The notes beneath the pieces are model-generated. The model was not told the DNA's origin. It searched no databases and saw only the letters and a list, made by a program, of their open reading frames with translations. A DNA stretch of 64,000 bases, taken from Trichobilharzia szidati. Lineage: Eukaryota > Platyhelminthes > Trematoda > Strigeidida > Schistosomatidae. Of the stretch, positions 20,775 to 33,000 are shown piece by piece. Both the position numbers and the translations under genes were made by a program. The DNA is taken from contig OX235271.1 in NCBI GenBank assembly GCA_944472155.2, forward strand, positions 86,317,256-86,381,255, given 5' to 3'. How positions within the stretch are numbered: position 1 is the first letter of the stretch; the number at the start of each line of letters is the position of its first letter.

Positions 20775-22850
20775 CACCTGGGTTCCTAGAGGAACATAGG
20801 GCTTCAACTACACGTCTCCACTTGCTTCTGTCTTCTGCTGTACTTTTCACTTGCATCCATGTTAATCCATACTGTTTCAACTCCTCTTCACACGATCTCC
20901 TCCATGTCACTCTTGGACGTCCCACTCGCCGCTTCCCCTTCGGGTTCCACTCGAGGGCCTGACGCGCGATGTCACTCAGTGCCTCCTCAGCGAGTGTCCA
21001 ATCCATCTCCACTTTCTCCTGCATATTTGTTGTGCGATTGGTTCTTGTTTTGTTTGTTCCCATAGTTTCTTGTTGGTGATTCTTTCTGGCCATCTGATCT
21101 TGAGTATAGAGCAAAGACAGTTGTTGATAGAGGTCTGCAATCTGTTGGAAATATTCTTTGTGACCCGCCACGTTTCTGATCCGTATAGAACAACTGACTG
21201 ACTTTACGTTTGTATTGAAAATCCGAATTTGTTGTTGATGCAGGCTGAGTGACGAAGATTTCCAGATTGGTTTCAGGTTGATGACTGTGTTTCTCGCCTT
21301 CCCGATTCTCAATTTGACATCCTCGTCCGTTCCTCCTGCAGTTGAGACAGTGCTCCCTAGATAAGTGAACGAAGTAACCTCTTTCAAATCCCTCCCGTTG
21401 ATGGTGATTGGCACTGGATGTTGCTGTTGTTGTTGGTTGGTTATTTTCATAACCTCCGTCTTGTCTATGTTCACCTAGAGTCCTGTCTTTGCTGCCAGCC
21501 TCTTCAACCAGTTTGTCGGTTTTCGCTTGTAAGTCTTCGATTTTGTGTGACATCAAACTTAAGTCATCCACGAAATCCAGGTCTTCTAGATTCTTCACGT
21601 CGGTCCAGGATATCCCTGTCTTCTCGTTTCCCACTATCTGACGCACAATCCAGTCCACCACAATTAGGAATATCATTGGTGATAATAAGCACCCTTGTCT
21701 GACTCCTGTGTTTACTCCAAACGCTTCGCTGAGTTTTCCGTTGTGGATCACTTGACATGTGCCGTTGTCGTACAGTTGTTGAATAAGGTTGATGAATACT
21801 TGGGGTACGCCGTAGTACTCGAGTAGTTTCCAAATTACTTCGCGGTCAACACTGCGCTGTCGAAGGCCTTCTCAAAGTCTATGAAGGAAGTTGAGGTAGA
21901 GGTTTGATTGCCATTCCATGCTTTGTTCGATGATGATGCGTAGAGTTGAAATTTGGTCAGAACATTATTCGCCTTTCCTGAATCCAGATTTTTCTGGTCG
22001 GAATTCTGCATCCAGTGCGTCCTTGATTCTCTCCAGGATGATGCGACTCAGGATTTTACTTGGCGTCGACAAGAGCATGATTCCTCGCCAGTTCTTGCAG
22101 AGTCCCAGGTCGCCCTTCTTTGGTAGTTTCACCAGGTAACCTTTTCTCCAGTCAGTAGGAACCTTTCCCTCCTTCCAAACCTTTCGCAATAATGAAGTCA
22201 GCATATCTGCTGTCGTCTCTGGGTCCGCTTTCAGTGCTTCCGGGGGTATTCCATCTAGTCCAGCTGCTTTTCCAGCTTTCAGAAGCTTGATTGCATTCAT
22301 GACTTCAGTTTTCGTTGGAGGATTGGTGTCAACTTGCAGTTGTGTACGTGCTGTTGCTGGTATTTCTGGACGGGTTGTAGGTGGTGGTCGATTCAAGAGT
22401 CCTTTGAAGTGGTCCGCCCATTGTTTAATCTGTCTTTCTCCCTTGATAATTGGGTTCCCTTGACTGTTTTTGTAGGTTTCACTTGTGTTGATCTCTTCCC
22501 GGATAGAGACTTGGTTATCTGATATAATGTTCTCAGGTCTCTTTTGCCTGCTCCCTTCTCAGCTTCAGTGGCCAGGTTGTGGTAGAACTGTCTTTTGTCT
22601 CTCCTAGCACTCTTCTTCACTTCTTTGTCCAGTGCTGTGTAGTTTGTACTCAGCATCTCCTTCTCTTGTCCGTCTTTACATTGAATCATTTTTTCTTTCA
22701 CCATTCTCCTCTCCTCTATTAGCTTTCAAGTGTCGTTGAGAGCCATTCCTTGTGTGGTCTCTTCTTTCTTCCTAAAACCGTTGAACACTTTTCGTTGAAA
22801 ATCACCTTCAGAGAGTTCCAATGGTCTTCCACGCATGATCCCTCAGTGAT
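20775..22850 (-). mobile_element. SR2-like RTE LINE, RT domain and C-terminus
   Basis: Minus strand, from the pre-RT region (CVEDHWNSLK near 22830) through 22704-22393 (lysine-rich linker) and the RT palm start at 22396-21965 (ETTADMLTSLLRKVW, DWRKGYLVKLPKKGD), on to GVRQGCLLSP and the catalytic-type box DFVDDLSLM (21751-20987). The C-terminal ORF 21474-20767 ends in GKRRVGRP...EALCSSRNPGEQ. Frameshifts separate four ORFs. FVDD instead of FADD keeps both aspartates. The endonuclease is missing. It ends in a short (AAT)n tail at 20760-20775. This is the best-preserved RTE RT in the window, but still a pseudogene. Confidence 0.9.
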
Positions 22851-23328
22851 GCCACGTATATATATTTTCCTGTTTATGCAGGAACATACCAATTATGCAG
22901 GCATGGATAAGTTATTATATAAATTACACATATTTGATGTATGGTGAATTTACAGTTTGTTTGTTCTTTCTGACATTAGAGTCAGTCGGAACAGTCTGCA
23001 AAATTGTCTGTCTGTGTAACACATAAAGCGATATAGAAATATTGTCTTCGCATTAACAAAAAACCCAGATATCAGATGAATGTAATACAAATATCTGGGA
23101 AAAATAAAGCTTGAAGTCAATTCTCCTATGTAACTTTGTTTTGATAGCATCCTTGACTTTCAGTTTATTGATGTATTATTTTGAGGTCAGTGATGTATTT
23201 ATTCTATTTTTTTCAGCAGTCTAATCGTAGTTTTATAATAGGAAAGAAATTTGATCGTGGATACGAAAACCAGATAAGGTCATGTTAGATTGTTTTACTG
23301 CATGGAATGGGGCCGAGGTCGGTTCTAG
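22851..23328. other. No gene recognised
   Basis: AT-rich interval between the RTE copy and the candidate exons. Confidence 0.45.
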
Positions 23329-23552
23329 AAACATCCATTGGCGCCATTTGTGTCAGCATGGCAGACAGTACACGTAAGTTGAGTAGTACATTGAAAATTG
23401 TTTGAAAACCAGTTGCTTCTTTATTTCAGATCAAGAATACTCCTTGTACAGAATGTTTGCCAGCGTCTTCAAATGGCAGCATCGGATCGTTCATGGAATT
23501 TGAGTGTGAATTTACTTTAATTCATGTAGGGTTGTTCGACCTCGACCAGGAG
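23329..23552 (+). CDS. Two possible host exons abutting a Gypsy insertion
   Basis: A 45-bp open stretch (23329-23373) lies between CTAG and a canonical donor GTAAGT. A second stretch (23430-23552) lies between TTATTTCAG and a GT at 23553. Joined in phase 0 they stay open for 56 codons, including IKNTPCTECLPASS and MEFECEFTLIHVGLFDLDQE. An ATG-led frame (MADSTH...) across the same intron hits a stop and is less likely. The 56-bp intron suits this genome. The product is unknown and no further exons were found. Confidence 0.3.
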
Positions 23553-23554
23553 GT

Positions 23555-23905
23555 TTTAGTGTTGCGCGGGTATCGACGTTCGCGAGTTGTACGGATTATA
23601 CTAACGCAAGATCTTATACCAACAACCACTATAGTGTTCGTTCTTCGAGTACCAAATGGTAAAGCAAAAGACCAGATTTTGTCGTCCAAATACGATATAT
23701 ATTTTGGGACCAAATCGCGGGTAGGAATGAATGCTTAGCTAGCTAGTAATCGTGCACGCACGTGACACGACGAAGCACCAAATGGCGGGGATGCTTGACC
23801 GTAAGCCTTCAGCTAAACAAGTCGACTTAAACAGTGATGGTCAGCATCCAATGTTGAGTGATGATTGCTGTGGTTAATAATTTTGGGGAATTATTTACCG
23901 CTACA
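23555..23905 (-). repeat. 3' LTR of the Gypsy element
   Basis: About 350 bp, near-identical to 26530-26878. On the minus strand it begins TGTAGCGGTAAATAATTCC and ends ...CGATACC...CTAAA, not in the usual CA. The outer boundary was set by the AGGT duplication. Confidence 0.85.
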
Positions 23906-23922
23906 GCTCACTCCCCCCCTAG
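23906..23922 (-). promoter_or_regulatory. Candidate polypurine tract
   Basis: Minus strand AGGGGGGGAGTGAGC, directly adjoining the 3' LTR, in the expected place for plus-strand priming. Confidence 0.7.
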
Positions 23923-24362
23923 TGGGTTTGTGAGGACCCTAAGACATGACCAGCCGGAAGTAAAAAAATCTCGATGGTTCCCTGATGGGTGAAAAAAATC
24001 TTCCGAGCGGCTTGATTGAGAGCCTGCTGGTCTGTCTGCCTATGCTAATAGGGTGTCTGTACATAGCTTCCTCGGTATTGTTCGTTGGATCCCGTGCTTC
24101 GTTTGTTTCCTGTCCAGTGCCCGTTGCACCTGGAAAAGAAAACAAGAATGCTGAGAACCTTGTCAAGAAAAATGTACCAAATAAGCGTTTTTTTTTACCA
24201 AAAAAAAATATGACATGCATCTACTATACAGTAAAATAATGTAAAGTTCAAAATATCGGGAAAAAAAATATACATCTTATATAATTTTATGTACGGTTAT
24301 AGGAAAAATATCATTTACTTGTGTTAAATGACGCAACATAAAAAAATTGATGTGTCACTCAG

Positions 24363-25600
24363 TTATGTGAGATAGGTGTGAAGGTATTCTGGGAATCTAA
24401 CGTGACGTCCAGAACGCGTTTTCTTAGAGTGATCGACCGAAGTAGCCAGTGGGCGAATGCCCTGACAGTCAATAGTGTGACCCAGAAAATCGAGTGAGTC
24501 AACGCCTATTTGACACTTCTGTATATTGATGGTAACACCATGTTGGCGTAACCTTTCAAATGCCAAGTCCAAGTGTCTAAGGTGAGTTTCCTTATCTGGA
24601 CTGGCAATGAGGCAGTCGTCTAAGTATGCGTATACAAAGTCGAGACCGCGAAATACTTCGTTGATGAAGCGTTGGAATGTTTGTGCCGCATTCCGGAGGC
24701 CGAATGGCATACGTAGGAATTCAAAAAGTCCGAAAGGCGTGATGATAGCCGTTTTCGGAATATCTTCCGTTGCCATCGGGATTTGGTTATATGCTTTAAC
24801 CAAGTCGATTTTGGAGAATATAGATGCTCCAGATAACGTTGCCGTCAAGTCGTGTATGTGAGGCAATGGGTAGCAATCGGGGGTAGTTTTGGCGTTGACT
24901 CGCCGGTAATCACCAGTGGGTCGCCAATCGTTACTATCTTTTTTTGGAACCATATGCAATGGGGATGCCCATGGACTATTCGATGGCCGAATGATGCCAA
25001 GGGTGAGCATATGATCGAATTCGTTTCTGGCAATTCTCAGTTTGTCAGGGGCCAGTCGTCGTGCTTTAGATGTCACGGGCTGTCCTGAGGTTATGATGTG
25101 GTGCATAACATTGCTGGTTATACACGGGAGATCGTTAGATGGGCAATTCAGTTCCGGATATTTGTCAACAATCGGTTGGAAAGTTGGATCGGGGATTGCT
25201 TTCATCTTAACGATTGACAAGCTTGGGCCTACGTAAGTTATGCCTTTGATAGACAAACTAGTAGTGTTGTCAATTAATCGTTTACGGCGGACGTCTACGA
25301 GCAAATCATGATGATTAAGTAGGTCCGTGCCGATGATGGGCATTGTGACGTCAGCGATCAGAAAAATCCACCGAATAGGTTTGCGTAAACCTACGTTCAG
25401 ATAGACGTATTTCCGACCATAGGTTGCAATTGGTTTTCCATTTGCAGCCTGTAGGTTGAGGTTAGGATCCTTCTGTCGATCTGCTGCTGTAGCAGGAAGG
25501 ACGCTGACTTCGGCGCCTGTGTCGACTAGATATCTAGTCTGGCTAATTACATCATGGATGTAAAGTAAGCGGCTAGTGCCACCGGCGACGGTTGCCGCTA
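24363..25600 (-). pseudogene. Gypsy Pol: protease and RT, RNase H and integrase deleted
   Basis: Minus strand. The aspartic protease motif [11 protein letters not shown] lies near 25530-25500. The RT follows from about 25100 ([42 protein letters not shown]) with the catalytic YLDD at about 24630. After [15 protein letters not shown], where the connection and RNase H should follow, the frame continues for about 27 residues rich in basic residues ([15 protein letters not shown]), which look like the Pol C-terminal tail. The join at about 24440 is therefore an internal deletion that preserved the frame. An intact RT can remain open, but integration would require help in trans. Confidence 0.85.
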
Positions 25601-26416
25601 ACGCGTGCCGGCGGGATAGTTTCCCACAGACTTGGAGGCTTTGCCGAAATCACAAGGTTTTCGACAACATTTCGCTTCCTTGCCATAGGTGTTGTGATAC
25701 CAACACCAGTCAGGATTTTTGAGAGAGCGTGTGTTGGACTTAGATCGTCCACGTGCACTTTGCCGTTGAGGGGATTTAGAACGACGATAGGAGGAATTGC
25801 TAGGCTTGTTTGACCTAAGCATCTGCTGGACGGAGTTGCATAACTCTATCATTGCAGAATCCTTTCTCGAAGTCTGTTCGGTAACAGAGTATACTTCAGT
25901 AACTGGCCGTTTCGTTATCTCTAGAATTCTATCTGCAGAGACAGCTAAATCATCTATGAGAACACCCTGAAGTGTCACAAGTACAGTCTGAACTGACTGT
26001 GGCAGTTTGGATAAAAATAGTTCTCTAAACAGTCCTTCATCGAACTGACTTTGGCCAATGATCTCTTTCATTCTTGCCAGCATGCTCACGGCTGACTGAT
26101 CTCCTAACTCGATGTTACGAAATAACTCATCCAGACGTTGTCGATCTGTGAGAACGTTTCTCTTGAGGATGGATGCTTTTAGCAACTCGTACGAGTTACT
26201 TACCGACATCTGCAGAGTTACGCACCTGCTGAATTCCCGCGGTAGGGCGTGAATAACTGCAAGGAACTGTGAACGTTGATCAGTTATGCCATGTTCACAA
26301 AAATCAGACTCAGCAATCTGAAACCACGTTTCAGCATTATCTGGCCAAAATGGTACTAGCTGAATTGTTTTGGCGGTTGAGCGAATCTGAATAACCTTGG
26401 GGCTAGGATCACTCAT
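25598..26416 (-). CDS. Gypsy Gag protein
   Basis: The frame is open over the whole length; I favour the methionine at 26416 (MSDPSPK) over one 15 codons upstream that adds a hydrophobic stretch. The N-terminal two-thirds is a capsid-like helical region ([25 protein letters not shown]). It is followed by an arginine/serine-rich basic segment ([17 protein letters not shown]) and one Cys/His cluster ([18 protein letters not shown]) of the CHCC type known from CsRn1-clade Gag. It ends just where the protease frame begins, so Pol would need a frameshift. Gag would package the RNA; its partner Pol is truncated. Confidence 0.85.
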   Translation of the reverse strand: MSDPSPKVIQIRSTAKTIQLVPFWPDNAETWFQIAESDFCEHGITDQRSQFLAVIHALPREFSRCVTLQMSVSNSYELLKASILKRNVLTDRQRLDELFRNIELGDQSAVSMLARMKEIIGQSQFDEGLFRELFLSKLPQSVQTVLVTLQGVLIDDLAVSADRILEITKRPVTEVYSVTEQTSRKDSAMIELCNSVQQMLRSNKPSNSSYRRSKSPQRQSARGRSKSNTRSLKNPDWCWYHNTYGKEAKCCRKPCDFGKASKSVGNYPAGTR

Positions 26417-26512
26417 GACGAAAAGTATGCCGATAACAATATAGTACAAGAATAAACACAAAAAGGAACGAACTCACCGGGTTTATCTGCGTGTGAATTG
26501 AAGATGTAGTTC

Positions 26513-26528
26513 GAGGTTGGGCTCACCA
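26513..26528 (-). promoter_or_regulatory. Candidate primer-binding site (tRNA-Trp-like)
   Basis: Minus strand TGGTGAGCCCAAC, one base after the 5' LTR. It resembles the complement of a tRNA-Trp 3' end (TGGTGACCCCGAC) with two mismatches. CsRn1-type elements are known to use tRNA-Trp. Confidence 0.6.
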
Positions 26529-26529
26529 G

Positions 26530-26878
26530 TTTAGGGGCGCTGGTATCGACGTTCGCGAGTTGTACGGATTATACTAACGCAAGATCTTATACCAACAACC
26601 ACTATAGTGTTCGTTCTTCGAGTACCAAATGGTAAAGCAAAAGACCAGATTTTGTCGTCCAAATACGATATATATTTTGGGACCAAATCGCGGGTAGGAA
26701 TGAATGCTTAGCTAGCTAGTAATCGTGCACGCACGTGACACGACGAAGCACCAAATGGCGGGGATGCTTGACCGTAAGCCTTCAGCTAAACAAGTCGACT
26801 TAAACAGTGGTGGTCAGCATCCAATGTTGAGTGATGATTGCTGTGGTTAATAATTTTGGGGAATTATTTACCGCTACA
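26530..26878 (-). repeat. 5' LTR of the Gypsy element
   Basis: Matches the 3' LTR along its length except for a few differences near the inner end and one transition in the middle. It is immediately followed (minus strand) by the primer-binding site. Confidence 0.85.
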
Positions 26879-26884
26879 AGGTAA

Positions 26885-27356
26885 ATAGAAGAGTACGCTC
26901 AGCAACAGAATATCAGGAAGAGAAAGTCTCCACTTTCTTGGGATTGAAATGAAGTTTATCTAGCTTTCAGTGTGTCCATCTGGTGAAATCCATGTCGCCT
27001 TGTGTATGTCCTTGTGTTTGAACACACTGCCACCAATCACCAAATCACTGAAGGCGCAGAAGTCTGAGGAGAGTTCACTATTGTCATTCATTTTACCGAG
27101 GGCCTCACAACCCATGGTAAATTCTCTTCCTGTATTGTCTCCTCCCAGTTGCGCATTCATATCACCCATCCGGATTCTAATATCGCCATTTGGGACGTTG
27201 TCCATTACTATTTGTAGTTGATTGTAGACTTCTTCTCTTGTTCTGAGACGTTTGTAGGCGCATAGCATTGAATGATTGTAACCTTCCTTCCTTTTGAGTT
27301 GAACCTGGCTGTCATTATCCTGGAGGAGATTGGTTCCCACTGCATGAGAGCTTTAT
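26885..27356 (-). mobile_element. RTE endonuclease fragment
   Basis: A minus-strand ORF (27340-26960) carries the AP-endonuclease-like central region: MDNVPNGDIRIRMGDMNAQLG, the counterpart of the GDFNAQ motif, followed by NGREF..GCEALG. It is the missing 5' half of the RTE family seen at 20775-22850, but is isolated from any RT. Confidence 0.75.
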
Positions 27357-29384
27357 AATAATAATTTATTTCTGGAACAGTAACCAGCCATTTTTACAGG
27401 CATGAACAAATGTACACTAATTAGAACGGCTGGACTTATCCGGCATGTTGGTTGAAATTTCGCTCGGTAAATTTTTTTGCCAATAATTTTCAATAAAAAT
27501 GTGTTATATGTTTTCTGGATTGATAGGAATTCTCATTTCCTGGCTAGTTATGTTGGTGTCCGCGTCATGTAATCTTACTGCGACACACTCTAAGCATATT
27601 GGTTGTAATGATTAGTGTTTCATGCGGAATCAGTCGAAATATCGCTATAATGAAGAAGATGGAGTAGTTGGAGGGTGATGTCATACACACAAATAGTTTA
27701 CTTCTTGTAGAAACTGCAGCTTTCCACATAGTGTCATTCAATGAAGACCACGTCAAAATATGGGTATTTTCGTGTGAAGAACAGTACTATTTGACGAAAA
27801 AATGCTACCAGTACATGGGAATCACCTATAAATGCTAACAGAACCTTCTCTGGGAGCAGAAGTTATCATGTAGCCGTGTCTTTCATTGTATGTGTGTTTG
27901 GACAGGAATTATGGTAAGTTGAAAGGTTATCTCTAAGTGAATTTAATATATATTTACACTGATTTGCGCAGTATAATATGGGTTATGTATTCATATCGTG
28001 CCATTGTTTGCTTTGCCGACTGCTAGGCTAACAAATGTAGGTAGTTCTCGTGATTGTTGCAAGAGCAGTGCATTTGAGAAGGCAATAACTCGTTCAATTT
28101 TCTTCACTGTTACGCTTAGTGCAATTATTCAGTGTATAGTAATAATATACACATGGTTTGTGGTAATTACGAGGATTGAATTTAGTTAGCTGTATTTTTA
28201 TTAATCTACCGTCTGAGACTAAACTTCATACTGCAATGTTTTTGATCACCAATAGTAAGATGAATTTCTTCTGAAATTTCCATTTACCTGAAACAGTACA
28301 GATGCAGTGTCACGATTGAATGTCTAGGTTGCATTATATGTCCTTGTTATCCTCATCAACACAACAGGTCTGCGTATCTTACAATATTTTAAGTGTTTCT
28401 CTATGTTGTAACACTGCATAGTTGCTTAGAGTTGGGGCATGTTCAGCTTATATTTGATGACTACAGATTCCTAAATGTGAGAATGTAGTTTGTGTAGGAT
28501 TCAGAAAACTATGCTCACTAGACATTACTGAGATTGTGGATCAATTTCTAAGCTACATATTGACGAGAGAATGACGTCTCAACAGTATGGTTGTCTCAGA
28601 GTTTATATTGAAATTTGCGTGTAATCCTCTAATGCTGGACAACTTACTAGGTCTATTTATGCATACGGCGTCAATATAAAGACCAGCTGTGGACAACAAA
28701 TACTTTTAATTGTATGGGAACTTTACTAAGTATTAATAGAATCAGTGTATACTGATATATGAAATTATCTTTCATAACTTCATGTTGTGCTTCATATTTT
28801 AGGTATTTGGAGGTTGTGGAATGTGAAATCATTGGAAATGTCAATCTGTCAAACTAACGTTAATACGGTTCATCAAAATTTTCTCTTGTAAACTAAGAAA
28901 ATGTTTAATATACTCTTCATTTCTACTACTTCTTTTGAACGTCTTCAGTGCGTCGCTATACTATGAGCTTTCGTAATATGTGAATTCTGATTAATGCATG
29001 TTAAGCTTAGTAGAATGGAGATTTACTACAGTATTATGAGACTGTTACTTTAATCATTCATAGGATTTTGCGTCTGTTTCTATACAATAGCACATTGTAA
29101 AATCTAAGTAGGATTTAGCAAGTTGAATAATAATTCCGTAATGTTCGTTACGCTAAAGTCACCTTATTTAGCCAGTTGCAAGTCTGTATACTGCTAAACA
29201 CTGAGTATGTAGCACAAGTAAATGTAGTAAATTGGGGTTGATACCTACTTCATTAATCAGTTAATATGCAGTAGCATCATCAAATAGACTGTCTACTTGG
29301 CGATGAGCTAAGAAACAATTTTTATTTATTTCTGATATGCTGTTGAATCATGTGATGTCATATAATATCCAACATTTCTATGAT
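27357..29384. other. No gene recognised (2 kb)
   Basis: AT-rich sequence with short open frames (for example 27998-28189 plus, 27565-27756 minus) that show no family signature or convincing splice sites. No tRNA-like or SINE head seen. Confidence 0.45.
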
Positions 29385-30330
29385 CAACAACTGCAGTGTT
29401 TGAATATCTACTTTGTTAAGTTTGCCGATGATCTAACTATTTCAATGTCTGTTAACTCCTAGCTAGACTGTACTAAGATGAACAGCTCTCTGTCAGGAGT
29501 CAGCAAATAGTCTTCGTCTAATGGCCTTAAACTAAATCCTTTCAAATATCAAACTGTTAATTTCAGTTTCCGATGTAAAAGAAAGTTAAATGAAGCTGTT
29601 GGTCCCTATGACTGTTTCAAAATTGATGATAGTGATATAGAAATCAAGTCTGACGTTAAGTATCTTGGATTAATTCTTTCTACTGACCTATCCTGGTCTT
29701 CCCATGTCTTAGCGATTTCTAAAATAATGTTTCGTCTGACTGTTCACATTAGGAAGTTAAGGCACTCAAGCATAACTTATCCCCTCCTCTAACAGTTTGT
29801 CAGTTCGTGAGTCTTACCTATACTTGACCTGTTCTTCTTGCTTTAATCATGACAGTATCGTGTTTTGCGTACCAGTCTTAAATGTATACGACATACAGGC
29901 ATAGTGCTTATAAGCTAGGTATGAAAATCAAAGTAAACGTTTGTACGGTGCACCCATTATTTCTAAGACTAACTAGTATGTAAGAGCTACGATTTGACCA
30001 GTTATACAACGTTTAAGATATTTAGACACAATTAACCTACGCTGCTTACTTCTATGACGTATTACATAAAGCTACGTAGTTACCTTAAAGTGGTTTCCGC
30101 TGAAGGTAATCTCCCATAGCTACTACCTTAGTGAGCAACTTAACGTTGAATTTCAAAGTAAAAGCGGACATCCTGTGAACCTTCTTGGTAAAAAGAGCGT
30201 CTCCTAGTCGAAAAAAATAAATATATCCTAATCTCCACGAAAGCGTTTAGAGGTATTTATCCTATCGCGTCAAATGACTCACTATTTGCAGTCACTTAAA
30301 AAGTAAGAATAAATTTACCGAAGACAGTGT
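29385..30330 (+). mobile_element. Non-LTR retrotransposon RT remnant
   Basis: The plus-strand frame holds the RT catalytic-type box (VKFADDLTISM near 29415-29445), then LNP.KYQTVNFS and the clear segment SDVKYLGLILSTDLSWSSHV at about 29650-29705, followed by HIRKLRHSSITYPLL. Same family as 15169-15661. Stops interrupt it from 29795 on, and the 3' part is only weakly traceable. Confidence 0.75.
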
Positions 30331-32479
30331 GCTTATGACTTCTAGATATCATAATGTGCCATGAGGGAAAATCAATATCCGTAGGGTTATAACAATTAGA
30401 AGAGCGATATTAATCCGAAACACGACTACGATTCTCAATCACAAAACATCCTACTTAGCTACCTAATCATCTAATCCTATTAACAGATGTTTCGCCAAGA
30501 ATAAGAAGATCAATGGTTTTAGGAAAATTTATTTGGTTTTATTAAAGATTATGGTCATCCGTATATATAGCCACGGAGAAATCACAAACATCCAAAAAAT
30601 AGGAATCTCATTGTTTGAAATGAAACAAGCAATCTGTATTCAGCCAATATTTTCAACCCGAATAATAATCAGTTTCTCAGCTTGTTGTAACCACCAATTG
30701 TAGACCACAACCCGAAACGCTATTCTTGCTAATTAAAGTCTTACCTTTAACTGGGATGGTTCGTGCACTCACCAGATCACCATGTTATCCGCTTTTTAAG
30801 TCATTTTGCAACACACTGAATGGCTGTTAATACTGGCTTTGCTACAGGCGGTCCTAGTTCATGTATTTGGATCTAGTACATTGGGCATTATTAAACACAG
30901 GTAACACTTACCATTTAGGGATTTCTGATTGCTTTCAAGTTTCTTTTAGTTCCAAAACTGCGTACATGCACAACAGATTCACACTTCTCATGTGGCTCAA
31001 CCTTATTTCATTTCGATTCTCTGACAAAATATTTAAGTTTTTACTAATAATATTCACTGATGGTATACTCAGCTTCTCGAAAAGCTTCAAAGCTTTTTCA
31101 ACTTCAAACCATGTTCTGAAATCTCCAGGTTTAATATGCTCCTCGAAAAATTGCCCGTATCAACCCTGATCGTATTCTCCTCACCAGACTGACTCGTATA
31201 TTGCTGCATGTTGTTAACATGAGCGTGAAAGATATACTAAGTAATCAGTTGAGCCACAAACAATAAGGGCAACCAGCAAATGAACTAAAATCAACAGCTT
31301 TTGTCAGGTAAACATGTTCACATACATATTTTCCAAAACTTCTACACAGCACTATTTCATTAATAGCTGAAAAAAGACTAAAACACTGAAATCACGCATG
31401 AATGCAAGGTATGAAACAATTATAATGAAATGAATGCATTGACGTGGTGGTAAAAACTTTCGAAACCAACGAAATAACTAATTTTAACAGCAACAGAAAC
31501 AAAAATGAGCTGAAAAGTAACATTTTTGAACAATATGCATCATGATTAGTTGTGAATAACTGCAGAATAAACGTAAAACCCAATGTGTAAACGAACGGCT
31601 ACAGAACTGCAATCCAACATGGCCGACTAACATGGACGAAAATGACCTTTGAGCGTCTCACACAGCAATGACCTTGAACATGCGGGATAATTTCAGCCAT
31701 TAGAACTTATAGAATATATGTGATTTGTTAATCTAGAAATAGATTGAATACTGGTAAATTTGAAAGAAATATTTAAAAAGAAATGTACAAATAAGGCAAT
31801 AGGTAATTTTCGAGATATGCTTTCAAATGAATAATTCATGAGATATAGCATCAAATCAAAACTGTAATTGAAAAAATACGGTATGTCAATTTCACGCGGG
31901 AATTATAAACGATTACGTTAATTGTGGAAGGTAAGTAGCATTTTTGTACAGGTGCTGACGTGAAATATAAGAGATGCGGAATGAACAGTAATTGCAAGTA
32001 AATGATTCATAGAGTGTTTGAAAGTCCATAAAACTTCAAATTCACCGGTAAGTACACCATAATTGTGACATTTCCAGTTGCATATGAGACCAACTTTGAA
32101 CTTGTCAGCAGATTTCATAATAGAGGTGGTTCCGTTATTCACCAGGTGGGCTAGCAATATTCCGAGCGTAGCGGCAATGTTTCAGTGCCTTCGTTTAAGG
32201 CAGTACCTTTGAAAAGAGAAGAAGACACAAGGAAACCGACAGAGAGGTGCAGAAGTATATAATAGGTGTTAATAATTCAAAACATATGTAAAAAACATGG
32301 GGTTCGTCATTTTTTTGTTTTTTTTTTCATTTGAAAAAATACTATTTCCCCCTGAGATTTTCTAGTGATGGAATTCTAGTCTTTCTTGCGAAAAGAAAAA
32401 AAAGTTTAAGTGAAAAAAGATGACAATTTTACCTACTTATATAAGTTGAATATGGGTTAAACACAAAAGTCAAAGTGCG
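30331..32479. other. Unassigned, two weak minus-strand ORFs
   Basis: A minus-strand stretch (about 31160-30930, FFEEHIKPGDFRTWFEVEKAL) and another (32157-31918, KVGLICNWKCHNYGVLTGEF) have protein-like composition, and a GTAAGT lies just after the first. Stops in the needed frames prevent a gene model. No known family was recognised. Confidence 0.3.
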
Positions 32480-33000
32480 TGAACTATGTAGAAGAAAAGC
32501 GAGGGCTGCTGTTGGCGACGTCATGATGGCTACTCCCCTGGTGTGCTCGTGATTGTCCTCTGGGTGACCTGAGTAGATTATTGTCTCTCCAGTTGGTAGT
32601 TGGCACCTTCCACATCCGTTCCATCTGCTCTCGCAGATTCCCAACACTTCTGTTTTATATCTCCTCATTTCTGCGGCTACCTGGACAGCCTTTCCGGTTT
32701 TGTACATTGTACGAACATTCCACGTCTCCATCCTTATTTTTGCTTTCATCGAAAGAAGGCACATCGGCTGACTGGCTTCCCGAAGGCTTTCACCAACCTG
32801 CGTCATTTCACTTCCCCGATTCCAGCGAAAAATAAGGTTATTGTTTGTATTTTTAGAATTTTTAATATATTTGTGATTTGAATTTTCTGTAGCAATTTGG
32901 TTAAGTTTTGGGGGTGGAGTTGCTAGCACCACGCCCCAACTCTCCCTCTTTATCCGGGCTTGGGACCGGCTAGAATACTAGTGAGCTAGTAATCCAGGCG
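32480..33000 (-). mobile_element. RTE LINE 5' end with endonuclease N-terminus
   Basis: The minus strand starts with the family's 5' leader (GGTCCCAAGCCCGG, then GTTGGGGCGTGG) and an ORF reaching the endonuclease start (METWNVRTMYKTGKAVQVA; GICESRWNGCGR; TIIYSGH; RGVAIM). It breaks off near 32480. Together with 26885-27356 it represents the 5' half of the SR2-like family. Confidence 0.8.

Larger units (their letters stand above)
23555..26878 (-). mobile_element. Internally deleted Gypsy LTR retrotransposon (CsRn1/Boudicca-like)
   Basis: A complete LTR-to-LTR unit on the minus strand: 5' LTR 26878-26530, PBS 26528-26513, gag, protease, RT, PPT 23922-23906 and 3' LTR 23905-23555. A 4-bp duplication AGGT flanks it (23551-23554 and 26879-26882). 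LTR copies differ at very few sites (one is GTGATGG versus GTGGTGG), so insertion is recent. After the RT fingers and palm the frame jumps directly to a C-terminal tail. RNase H and integrase are lost, making the element non-autonomous. A gag with a Cys/His knuckle and a tRNA-Trp-like primer site agree with the CsRn1 clade. Confidence 0.9.

Noticed and set aside
23358..23505. ATG-started frame MADSTH... across the intron at 23374-23429 as the start of a gene
   Set aside because: It runs into an in-frame stop (GGAATTTGA). The alternative phase 0 frame without that ATG stays open to the next donor.
25573..25758. Small ORF overlapping gag/protease on the minus strand
   Set aside because: It is an alternative frame of the gag end; the composition fits no protein and the real frame is clear.
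31918..32157. 79-codon minus-strand ORF as a gene
   Set aside because: Protein-like composition but no recognised domain, no supporting exons, and a single short frame in a gene-poor stretch.
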